From: Candidatus Accumulibacter conexus | GTDB taxonomy: Bacteria > Pseudomonadota > Gammaproteobacteria > Burkholderiales > Rhodocyclaceae | Assembly (NCBI GenBank): GCA_017592775.1 | Contig: JAGFNJ010000036.1 | Span: 1-53,602 of the forward strand | Direction of reading: 5' to 3' | Length of the DNA: 53,602 nt | Made by a program: the position numbers and the translations under genes | Shown: piece after piece, positions 18,901-30,900 of the stretch | Numbering within the stretch: position 1 is the first letter of the stretch | How the letters are laid out: each line of letters begins with the position of its first letter | The notes under the pieces: generated by a model | Databases searched by the model: none | What the model was told of the DNA's origin: nothing | The model's input: only the letters and a program-made list of their open reading frames with translations

Positions 18901-21900
18901 ACGTAGTCGACGACCAGCAGCTTCAGACTCAGTCGGTCGTCGGGCCTGCTGCGGTTGAAGCCGGCGAGGTGGATCGTGATCTCACCGGGTTTGAGCGCTT
19001 CACCCCTGCGCAGTCGTTCGACGTCCAGAACGGGCGCCAGGAAAACGATGCCACTGCTGCCGAGCACCATCTTGCCGGCGTCGCTGCTGACCGTCTGCAG
19101 CCCCTGGTAGCTGCGCCGGCCCGCTGCTTCGACCGACTGCATGCCGTCCTCGCGCTCGGCCGTCAGGAGATGCCCCTTGTCGTCGCGGAGCAGGGTGGCG
19201 GCACCGCTGACCTCGATGTTCGACCAGTTGATGTTGAGATCGGCATCCGGCAAATGCGCGAGCGTGCTGGCGTACTGGCTGCGGATCAGCTTGAAGAGGT
19301 CGACGCGGGCGATGTCGCCGTAGTTGAAGCTGGGAACCTTGAGATCCGTGTCGGCTTCGATCGTCTTCAGGAAGTGCCCGCCATCGACCGGGTCGGTGAA
19401 GCTGATCGAGTCGGGGCGTCGCAACGGGCTCGCCGCCATCCCGAAAACCCAGCCCGAGGTCAGCCGGCTGCCATCGCCGAGCTCGTAGCGGAGCGGTGTC
19501 ACGACCTGCTGCACCGTGCCGCTGACGACTTCGCGGTCGATCGGCAGCGCGCGTGCCGATGCCTGCGCGGCGAGCGCGTTCCGTTCGGCCTCTGCGATGA
19601 GCGGGCCGAGGTCCCATTTGAGCAGTCCGGCGGGAGGCGGCGAGGAATCGAGCGTTGGCCAGTAGCGCAGGTCCGCCCAGAGTGTGCTGCCGCTATCGCC
19701 GACGGCGAGGCGGGAGATGTTGGCGCCGGCGAGCGGCGAGGTGGCACCAAGGTATTCGGGCCGCGGACCGAACGGATCGCGGATGATGCCGACCTTGCCA
19801 CCCAACTGCCGGGCGCCGCCTGCGTCTTCACCGTTGCTGTGGAGTGGGTCGAGGAAGTCGAAGAAGTAGTCGGCAACCAGTGCGTACTCCCTGCCATCAC
19901 CCGTCTCGACCAGCACCGGCGACTGGGCGCGCTGGATGTTCAGTTGGTACTCGCCCTCGGTTCGGTCGTGCCCTGCGGACGAGCCGAGCAACGGCAGTCG
20001 CCTGAACGCGGGCGATCCCTGCAGCCGCCCGTCGCCACTGAGAGAGACGGTGACCGTGGCCAGCCCAGCGTTCTCGTCCTGTGCGTCGCTCAACAGGAAG
20101 CGCAGCGTATTGTCGCTGATTCCCGCTGCGGCAATGAACTGCGGTGCCTTGCCCTGGCCATCGGGCACGCTGACCTGTGCGAAGGCGCCCGACCCCGTTG
20201 CGTCGAGGCGGCCGGCCGACTCGCGTGCCGCATCGAGATCGACGATGAAGATTTCGCCGCCATCGGCAGTGCCGCGGGTGCTGCCGATGCCCAGGCCCTG
20301 CCGGCTGGCCGTCACCGCGAGATAGCTGTGCAGGCCGTGGTTGATCGCCAGGTCGACATAGCCGTAGGGGGCGTTCACACCGCTGACTGACGGTGGCAAG
20401 TGGATCTGCTGCAGGGCCAGGAAGCGGCTGTCAGCCGGGTCGATGTTCGCGCGCAGCAGCCGATGGCCGCCGGCAGGATCGTGCGAGCCCCCTTCGGCGA
20501 TGTACAGCCACTGCCCGGAGACGGCGAGGCTGCTGATGTTGGCGGTGCCGATGTTGAGGGTGTCGGCGAGCGTCATCGTCGCCGTGTCGAGGATGTGGAT
20601 CTGAGCGCCGGCGCGGGCAACGAATGCCAGCCGGTTGTCGAGGCTGAAGGCGATCGGGTCGGTCTTGCCACCTGTGGCTGTCGCGAGTGCCCTGCCGGCG
20701 TCCGTGTAGGCGATCTCGCCGATCTGGACTTCCCCGCGGAAGACACGCATCGTGTCCTCGCCGGCGACGAGGTTGAAGCCGGTCGGTGCCGGCAGCGTCA
20801 GGCTGGCTGCCTCGCCATCTGCGACCCAGCGGGCTTTTCCCGGGTCGTTGGGGTCGAGGGTCTGCAGCATGCGTTGGATGCTGATGACGTGCAGCCCGCT
20901 GGCGATGCCGGGCGGCAGGTCGAGTTCGAGCGTGACCATCGGCGCGTCGCCGGCAACCGGATGGAGGTCGACCAGCCGTTGCCAGACGAGCAACCGATCG
21001 CGCTGCAGGCCCTGGTCGTCCCGCCATGGGCCGGCCGTGGCACGCCCCGTGCTGTCGATGTCCGGTACCTCGGGCGTCATCCAGATGCGCAGGGCGACTG
21101 CCGGTGCCTGGGTGGAAGCGGCCGGCGGCTGCAGCCGGTCCAGCGTCAGTTCGAGCTTGCCGGAGGCCAGCATCGCGGCGCGCAGCACGCGCGGTGCGCT
21201 GTCGTTGCCGGCGTGGGTCGGCAGGCTGCCACTGCCGCCGTCGCTGGGCAGTGCCAGCATGCCGCTCGCCAGATCCTTCTGCACGGGAACGGTCTGGTAG
21301 ACGCCTCCGTGCGTCCGCCTGATCGCGTACACGTCGGTCGCTGCCGCCAGCGCTCCGATCAGGTCGCCGGCCGCCGCGACGCTGCCCAGGCTGCCGTTGC
21401 CGAGGTCGGCGGCGAGGCTGAGAACCAGGTCGTTCGCCCGCAGCGCCGTCGCGTCGGCGCCGAAGCCCGTGAGCGTCAGCGCGCCGGTCTGCCGATCGAA
21501 GGTGGTCCTGACGCAGATGACGTCACCGGAACCGCTGATGCCGCTGTAGGGCGGGCTGGCGGTCCTGGCGACCAGCCCGGCGGATGGGTTGCTGGCGATG
21601 AAACCGTTGTCCATGATCCACCAGACTGTCTGCAGTTGCCCGTTGCTGCCGGGCGCCAGGCCGCGCCGCAGGAAGAGCACCTCGTCGCCTTCGCGCACGC
21701 CGGTCGTATCCTGCAGCGGGACCGAGAGCTGGACCGGTGTCGCGGTCGGCTGTTCGCCCAGTTCGAGGTGGAAAGCCGCCAGCGTCTGCAGCAGTCCCGG
21801 CTCGGGGGCGGCGAGGCCGGTTTCGGCCTGCAGGCGGGCGAGTTCGATGCGGCGGATCGACACCGGCGTGTCGCTGCCCAGAGCGCCAGCGCCGATCAGC

Positions 21901-24900
21901 AACAGTTCGCCGGTAGCGGCCTGGACGACGCCGCCCCGGGCGGCCGCGATCACGCCCGCGGCCGGGGTCGGTGTCGCCGGATCGTCGTCGATCGCCAGCG
22001 GCATCTCGACCAGCAGCGCGATGTCTGCCTGGCCGATCGCAGATGTCGTGATTTGGCCGCTCTCGTCCACCTCGTTCGCCAGGTGGACGACCGAAAGCGT
22101 CACGCGCCCCGGACGGTGGGCGCTGATCAGGCCGTCCGGACTGACGCTGGCGATCGTCCCGTCGCTCGAGAAGTAGCGCGTGCCGTTGCGCACCTCGGCG
22201 ATCGCCGGGGTCACCGAGACGACGATGTCGCCGGTGCTCGGATCGAGGACAACAGCGCCGGTCGCCGGATCGATCAGCACCTCGCCGGTGCCGGGGTCGC
22301 GCAGCGCTTGCTGCGTCCACGGGTCACGACCGATTTCCACCACTTCGGGCGATCCCGGGAAGCTGATCTGGCTCGCGCCATGGATGTCGACCTGCTCACC
22401 GGTGGCCGGATCGAGGCGATGCACCCGGAGCTGTCGCGTGGCGCCGGGGACGAGGCTCAGCGTTCCCGGGTAGACCTCCGGTTCGACGCTCGGCAGCACA
22501 TCGCCCGCGTCACCGTCTTCTGGCCCGGCTTCCGTCAGCGCCGATGCGGCGACGGCGTTGAGCGCGGCAACGGCCTGTACCGCCTGTCCGCTCGAGTCGA
22601 GCCGGCTGACGACGAGCAGCGCTGGCCCGACAGTGGTCGCGCGCAGGCGATCACGGGTGTCGTCCACGACGATGCGGCTGTTTCCGCCGTCACCCATGTC
22701 GGCGAGGTCCACCGCCTGGATTGCGAGGTAGGAGGGGTCCTGCAGGGCGACGCCGAGTTCGTCGGCAAAGTCGAGAGTCGCCTTGATCTCCCGCGTCTGG
22801 CCTGTCAGGAGGTGGCCCAGCGCCGCGAGGTGAATCTGCTGCAGGCGGGCAGCGCTGACGTCGATCACCAGATCGACCGGCTGGCCCGCGTTGTAGCCAT
22901 CGTCGGCCTGCAGGCTGACGATGGCCCGGCCGGCAAAGCCCGCCTGCGGCGTGAAGAACAGGGCCTGTCCATCGGCGCCCAGGTGCGCACTGCCGTGCGT
23001 CGCCTGCAAGACGTGCCAGAACACCGCGTCACCTTCGGCATCGCGGGCGATGCCCTGCAGGGGAATCATCGTCGACAGATCGGTGTGGGTGCGCAGTGGC
23101 GGCTGGCCGAGGAAGGCAGGGGCCTGGTTGGCGCTGAAGCCGGTGTTGGCGAAAACGATCTGCCGATCGACCGCATTGCTGCTGCCGTCACCGTCGACGT
23201 CGCCCGCGCCCTGGCCGCCCCGTTGCGCGGCTTCCCAGGCGATTGCGTCGGCGGCATCGACGCGGCCGTCGAGATCGAGGTCGCCGGCGACGCGCAGGCT
23301 GACGCTCGCGGTGCCACTGCCCGACAACCGCAGGAGTTTCGGACCGCCATGGCTGATCTGCAGCAGTGTCGTCCTCGTACCGCCGTACTCGTGGCTGCCG
23401 AGTACCTGCCCGCCGACGAAGTCGATCGTCGCGCCCGCGTCAGCCGTCGTGCTGTCGACGGCGATGAGGAGCGATCCGCTGCCACCCGGCGCATGCGTGA
23501 CGGAGGCGATCTCACTGTCGCGGATCGTGAAGGCGAGTGTGGCGCCAGCGCCGATGTCTCCCTGCCAGTCGTTCGTCAGCCCGTTCCAGGTCGCCGGAGT
23601 GCCGAGGTTCGCCGCCGGGGCAGTGGTCAGCAGGGCGCCGGTTGCATCGTGGGTGTAGGCTGTACCGCTGCCGCCGCTGCCGATCTCGCGGACGACGCGC
23701 AGGTTGCCGGCAGGGTCGTAGAGATAGGCCGTGCCTGCCGGTTCAGCTTCTCCCGCGACGGTGCCGCTGATGCGGCTGATCCGCCCATGACTGTCGCGCA
23801 GCAGGTCGAGTCGCTCGGCCGGGCTGCCATCCGCGGCGACAGCGGCGATACCCGCATCCGAGACCAGCCATTGCGCGCCATCGGCGAATTCGAGCTGTTG
23901 CAGGCGGCCGCGCGAATCGAGCTGGTAGCGATCGCCGCCGGGTGAGACCAGCGTGTACCGTTGCGGCACCCAGGGCAGGCCGCTGACCTGGTCGTAGAGC
24001 GTGTCGCCCAGGCGAATGAGGTTGTCGGGGCGCCCGCCTTCATCCGCCGCCCGCGCCTGCAGTTGCCAGCCGCGGTCGCTGCTGAAGGCCGGCTGCCAGA
24101 CCAGCGGTGCCGCCGCGTCGCCGGCGAGCCGCTCGCCGACTGCGGCCAGTCTGAAGCGCAGCGCCAGTTCGCCCGCTGCCGCGTCCGCCAGATCGAGCGG
24201 GACGCTGACCCAGACCCGGGCGCCGTCCCGCCAGCCGGCGATCGCTCCCGATTGGAGCGTGGCCGGCTGGTCGCTCAGCAGGCGCGGCGTCAGGATCGGC
24301 AGTTCCCAGTTGCCGAAATCGCCGGCGGCAGCGGCCCGGCGATCGCCCGTCGGGTGGGCAGGCAGGAGCTGGGCCGGCAGCACGCGCGTCAACGCCAGCG
24401 CGTGACCGCCCAACTGGTACAGGGCGTCGCTGGCGATGGCGGCCGGCGGCGACTTGAGCGAGCTGTCGATGATGACGGCTGCCTCGATCCGGCTGCTGCG
24501 GCCGGCGAGATCACGGGCCAGCAAACGCAGGTGCCAGACGCCGTTGGCCAGCAGCCCCGGGTCGAGGGTGGCCAGCGGCAGGGTCTCGTCGATCGCCGTC
24601 GCGCGACTCACCTGTTCGGCGAGCGTCGACCAGTCGTCCGTGCCTACCGGTGCCAGCAGCAGCTGCCAGCCCATCAACTGGGCCTCCGACAGATCGGCAG
24701 CGATCGCCAGCGGCGCGGCAATCCGCAGTGGTGCCGTGCTGCCCGCCATGCCGCTCAGCGCGCCGCTCCAGGCGAGTCGTGGGGCAGCGGAGTCCGTGGG
24801 GTCGAGCACCGGCAGTGCGTGGATGCGCTGGGCGCTGAAGCCGTCACGGTCGGTGGCCGTGACCCGCAGTTCCATCAGCCCGGGCTTCTCCGGGGTGAAG

Positions 24901-27900
24901 CGGAAGCGGCCGGCAGCGTCCACCGCGACGCGCCGCCAGGGTTCCGTCTCGTCAGCGCGCGCTTCGACCGCCAGGTCGGCGATGCCGCTCCAGGCCTCGG
25001 CGCGGGCGCTGGCGATCACCAGTTGCCCAGGTCTCGCCGACAGCTCCGGGGTGGTCGAGATGGTGATGTCTGGTGCGTTCGCTGCGGCAGTGGCCAAGAC
25101 GCGCACAACGAAGCTGTTCTCGCCGCGTGCGTTCTGGCCCGGCCGGCCGTCGGCGACCGCGACCGTCAACAGATGGTCGCCGATCTGGCCCGGACCCGGT
25201 GTCCAGCGCAGTTCGCGGCTTTGGCTGTCGTAGGTGGCGCCAGCCGGCAGGTTGGCAAAGGTCGGCGCCAGCGCCTGCGTCTGCACCACGCCGTCAGGAT
25301 CGGCGACGGCAATGCCGGCGCTTGCCGGGTGGCCCGCGCTGTCGGCGACGAACGGTATGCGCAGCGTGTCGCCGACGACCACGGCGTGATTGCGCGCGAC
25401 GACCTGTGGGCGGCGGTTGCTGTCGAGGACCAGTACCCGTACCGACTGGCTGCTGGTCGCCTGCCCATCACTGGCACGGAACGTGAAAACGAAGCTGCGG
25501 TCGTCGGCGGTCGCATTGTCGACAACCTCGTGCCCGGGTTGCCAGCTGAAGTGACCGCTGGTGGGATCGAAGCGGACCCCGGCCGGCGTCGTCGGCTCGT
25601 GCAGCAGCGCGAGCCGGACCGCGTCGCCGTCGGCATCGGTCGCGTGCACGCTGAAAGCCAGCGTCTCCCCTTCGCTGACCAGTTGCAGCGGAATGGGCGC
25701 GATGCGTGGCGGCTGGTTGCGATTGCCCACCTGCAGCTCGATGTCGCGCGCGAAGTGCGCCATGCCGTCGCTGCCACGGAGCGAAAGGCGCCAGAGCCCG
25801 GCGCTGCCGCTGTTTCCCTCCTGCGCAGCGAGCAGGTCGGGGGTCCAGGCGAGCGTGACACGGTGGCCATCCGGCGTCACCGACGTGCCGCGCGGCAGGC
25901 TGTCGAACTGCCAGTGCAGCAGGTCGGCGTCGGCATCGGTCGCGTGGATCTCGATCGCCAGTGGGACGTCCTCGGTCGCCGTCACGCGCAGGAGGCCGCC
26001 CGTATCGGCGACAGCCGTGGCATCGACGCGGACCGCCGTCAGTTGCGGTGCGTTGTTGTCGTCGCGCACGACGATGCGCAATGCCTGCCGGCTGACATTT
26101 GGCTGCGGCTGCTGCGGCAGCGGATAGCCGCCGCCTTGCGGTGGCAGGCCGCTGTCGCTGACGATCAGCTCGATGTCGTGGCTGCCTTGGTCACCGGCGG
26201 CCGGCGTCCAGTTCAACGAAGCCTCGCCGTAGCGCAGGCCGGGCACCAGACTGGCAGCGGCGGGCAGCCCGTTGGCAGCCCAGTTCAGGGGATCCTGATC
26301 GAGGTCGCGCGCCCGCAGGGCGAGCGAGAACGGCTGCCCGACGATGGCGACGACCTGCCGCGGGCTGTCGATCACTGGCGCTTCGGTCGCACTGCGGGCG
26401 CTGACGACGAAGCTCCGGCTGCTGGCGAGAATCTGCTGCGAGTCACCGTCACCGTCGTCGCTGGCAGTGACGGTAATCAGGTAGTCACCGCGGTCGCCTT
26501 CGCCCGGGGCAACGCGCAGCCATCCGGAAGCCTCGCCGGCCGCGCTGGCGGCATTGGCGATGAAGCGCGCGAATGGCGGCAGGCCGGCGAAGCCGAGGCT
26601 GATCGGCGAGCCGCTGCGCCGCGAGTCGACATCGTGTGCCGTGACCGCGATGTCGATGCTGCTGCCCCGGTCGACGGTGGCGGCGGCGATGTCGTCGATC
26701 ACCGGCGCGCGGTTGGCGTTGGCGACGACGATCGGCAGCGTCAGCACGCTGCTCAACGCGATGCCGGTGCCGTCGCCGTCGTCGCTGGCGGTGACCTCGA
26801 TGGCGTAACTCCCCGCCTGATCGTAGTCGGGTGTCCAGATGACCTCCAGCGTCTCGGCATCGAAGTGGGCGCCGACGGGCAGGCCACCGACGCGGTAGCC
26901 GACCGTCGGCGCGACCCCTGCCGCGCCGATGGCGGCGGCGCCGGGCTGCTGGCGAAGGGCTGGCTGGAAGTCCGGATTGTCGGCGTCGAAGGCGAGGACG
27001 CTGAAGCGCAACGTCTGCCCTTCGCGGATGTGCAGGCTTTCCGCCTGCGGCAGGATCGGTGCCGCGTTGGCGTTGGCGACGTCGAGGATCAGCTCGGCGC
27101 CGGCGCGCCTCTGCTCGCTGCTGCCGTCGGCCGTGGTCCAGGTGGCGGTGAGCGTCAGCGGGATGCGATAGTGGCCGTGCTGATTGTAGCCAGGGGTCCA
27201 TGCCAGGTAGCCGGTTTCCGGGTTGAGGGTTGCCCCGCCCGGCAGCCAGGCGGCACCGTACTCGAGCTGCAGCGTGCTGCCGTCCGGCTGCGCGGCGCCG
27301 GCAGTGAAGCCCGGCACGCTGCCCGTGAGCTGCAGCGCCCACGGATCGCCCTCGCGCAGGAAGTGGGCGGGTTGTGGAGCGAACTGCGGCGCGGCATGGG
27401 CCTGCTCGACGGTGATGCTGAAGCTGTGGCTGACGATCCGCTTGCCGTCGCTGGCGCGGATCCGGATGTCGCGCCAGACGCCGGCCTGGTCATGGCCCGG
27501 TGTCCAGTGCAGCAGTCCGCTGCCGGAATCGAAGTGCGCACCCGGCGGCAGCGCGCCGGGCAGCAGCGTCAGGTGGTCGCCATCGGCATCGGCCGCACGC
27601 AGCGGCAGCGTCAGCGCTTCTCCTTCCCTGATGACGATGTCGTCGGCCACCGCGAGCAGCGGAGCATGGTTGCCGCCGCTGACGGGAAGCTGGAAGCGGC
27701 GCACGGCGGAGCCACCGCGGCTGTCCTCGACGCGGATGAGGATCGTGCTGTCGGCATCGGCGGCCGCAGTCGGGGTCCAGACGAGCGTCGCGACGGAACT
27801 CGCCCCGGCGGGCGGGCTGCTGGTCGCAGCGGCTGCCTGCAGGCTGACGCCGGTGGGCGCTTCGAGCAGTTGCCAATGGAGGCGCGTGCCGTCGCTGTCG

Positions 27901-30900
27901 AGCGCTTCGATCGCGGCGCTCCAGTACTCGCCGACGCGGGCCGGCGGCAGCTCGTCGCTGTCCGGGGCAGCGGCCAGCCGCAGCAGCGGTGGCTGGTTTT
28001 CCCGCGGCGCGGCGTAGACCCCGTGCCCGAGGTTGGCCCTGACGATCGATGCGATGCCGGCGTAGGCGGCGAAGCGGCTGGCGGGAACGATGCTGACCGT
28101 CTGTCCGGCGATCGTCGCTCCGGCAGCCAGCTTGCCGCCGAGATCGTTCAGTGCGTCGCCGAGGTCGATCAACCAGAGATCGGCTTGCTCGCCGCCGCCG
28201 GCAACGGCGCCGGCGACCGTCGCGCCGAAATGACGGCCGGGGTCGAGCAGCAGAGCCAGCGGGCCGGCGATCTCGTCGCTGCCGATGTTGGTCAGGCTGA
28301 GGTCGTAGCTGAGTTCGCCGGTCGCCCGATTGGCGCGCGTGTTCGAGAAGTCGAGGCGCAACTGGTGGCTGAGATCCGCGAGGGCCGTAAAGCGGCTCTC
28401 GAAGTCGTGCGCCAGCGGCGTGTGCGCATGGCTCTCGATCCGGCGCGCGATCTGCAGGCGGTAGTCGCCGGCAGCCAGCCCGCTCACGTCGAGCCAGGCG
28501 GTGCGGGTCGCCGCCTCCCAACTGACGCTCGCCGGATGCTGCCCGGTCTCGCCGGCTGCCCCGGACTGCAGCGCCAGCAGGCGGTAGTTGTCACGATGGA
28601 GCACACTGGCGGTGTCGCCGGCTTCGCCAAGCTGCATCTCCTGATCGAAGACGACACCGATCCGGTTGAGCGGCAGCGGCACGAGCGCGCCGTCGGGGAC
28701 CGTCACTGCGCTCACCGTCGGCGCACGCTGCAGGGCGATCTCGTCGATGCTGCGCGTCTGCGCAACGAGGATGCGGCCGTCGCGCGTGGCGACGATCGAT
28801 TCACCGCGGCTGCCGCCGCTCGCCAGTTCCAGGCTGCGGCGGCTGGCGAGTTCGATCATCCAGACGCTGCCCTGGCGCGCCGCACTGGCGCCGCCACCGG
28901 CTGGCTGCTGGCCCGGCTGGCTGCTGGCAAACAGCAGCCCGGCCAAGTGGCTGTCGGGTGTCGCAAAGGCTATGCTGTCGATGATGCCGCCGAGACGGAA
29001 TTCTAGTTCGGCGCGGCCGGCGTCGCTGCCGCTCATCGGGAAACTGATGATGTCGCTGCTGGCATTGGCAGCAGCGCTGGCGAACTGGTTGCCGGCGCGC
29101 TTGATCGCCCACAGCCGCCCGTCGGGAGCAAAGGCAAGATCACCAACGCGCTGCCGGCTGAAGCTCTGCCACGCCCGGCTCGAGTCGCTGGCCGCCGGGT
29201 TGTAGACCAGGATGCCAGTGCCCGAGGAGACATAGATCTCGCCGGTGCCCGGGTCGATTGCCAGCGCATGCGTCAGCGGCTGGTCGCCAGGGGCCCGCAG
29301 GCGTTGCAGCACGCGACCACTGGCCGGGTCGAGCTGCAGCAGTTCGTCGCCGGTCATCGCCCACAGTTGGCCGAGCGCATCCACCTGCATGTCGATGACC
29401 GGAGCGTCGAGGATGAATGGCGGCGCTCCCGGAGCGCTTTCCGTCTGCAGGCCAACCGCGTCGTAGCGGTGGATCTCGTTGCGCAGCGTGCCGGCGCTTG
29501 CCAGGATTCCGCCATCGGGCATCTCGACCAGCGCCTGGGCGCCGATCTCGGCAGCACTCACGCCATCAACGTGGGCGAAACGGCGCAGTGCGAAGGGAGC
29601 CAGGACGCCGTCGAGGTCGCTGCGCGGGTTGCCCGCGACCTGTCCCGGCAGTTGTCGGGCGGCAGCCGCGAAGAGATCGTTGGCCGGATAGCTGCGGTCC
29701 TGCGCAGCGGCCGGGGTGGCCGGAGTCGATGCGACGGTGGCGTTGGCACCGAGAGCCGCGACGATATCCTGCCGCGCGCCATCGTCGGGCAGTGTGGCGT
29801 GGGCGAGGACTTGGGCCTCCGAGTTGCCGGCATGGTCGGTGGCGACGGCGATGAACTCGTAGTGCCTCCCCGTCTCGCCGACGAACACGGCCTGTTCCGT
29901 CCCGGCCGGCAACTGGCGCTGCCAGAGACGAAAGCCGCCGCCGTCCTCGGCGACGTAGAGGCTGACCGAGCGCACCCCGGAAAGCTCGTCGCTGCTTTGC
30001 CAGCGCAGATCGAAGCTGGCGGTCCCGGCAGCGTGGGCTCCTCCGGCCGGGGTGACGGTCAGTTGCGTTCGCGGTGCCTCGGTGTCGAGCCGGATGGCGT
30101 GCGTCTGGCTGTCGATCGGCGGCAGGGTGTCGACCAGCAGGCGCGCGGCGGTGCGCAGGTCGCTGCCGGACGCGGCGCTGTCGGCGGCGCGAACGGTGTA
30201 GGCGACGAAGCCTTCCTGCGTCACGCCGGCGGCAGCGGTGGCGTCCGCAGCCGGCAGCAGGCCGCGGTTGCGGTCGCGGACGACCTCACCGGTGGCGGGG
30301 TCGATGGCCTGCAGGAGCCAGGTGGCGACGCGGCTGCCGGCATCGATGCCGGCACTGATACGCAGGATGAATCCCGTGCTGCCGCTGAAGTCGAAGTCGC
30401 CCTGGAACGTGGCCCGGTCGTCCGGCAGATGGACCGCGAGGTCGCCGATGCGCAGGTCGCCAAGACGGAACGAAGCGGGATCGAGGTTCGGGTCGATCTG
30501 GCTGATGATGCGCAGCTCACCCGCCGGCGAAACGACGGGATTGGTGAACGCGAGGCGGTAGGGCAGGGCAAGGCCTGCTCCGACATGCAGGCGGCCATCG
30601 TTGCCGCGCTGCGCCTGTGGACCTTCGACACGCAGCAGGGCGGACTCGCTGGCGGCCTGGTCGACCGACGTCGGCAGGTAGCGAGCGAAGTCGAGCGCCT
30701 GCGCCGCGACCGGCCGGAACTCCTCGTCGAGAACGCCGATGTGACGCAGGTATTCGAGTTCGGACTGGCCGCCGACGAAGACGCTGAAGTCGAGGAAGTG
30801 GGTTTCGTGCGCGGCGTCCAGGTCGAAACGATCGCGGTCGGCAAGCTGCGGAACGGGCACGTCGACGCTGCCGTCGCGATTCTGCCGCGTCTCGAAGTAG

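Noticed and set aside
20400-29006. Plus-strand open frames of 1,181 and 1,681 codons inside the giant gene region
   Set aside because: They lie antisense to clear domain repeats, have Arg/Ala/Gly-rich text without motifs, and are expected where high-GC coding DNA lacks A/T-rich stop codons on the other strand.
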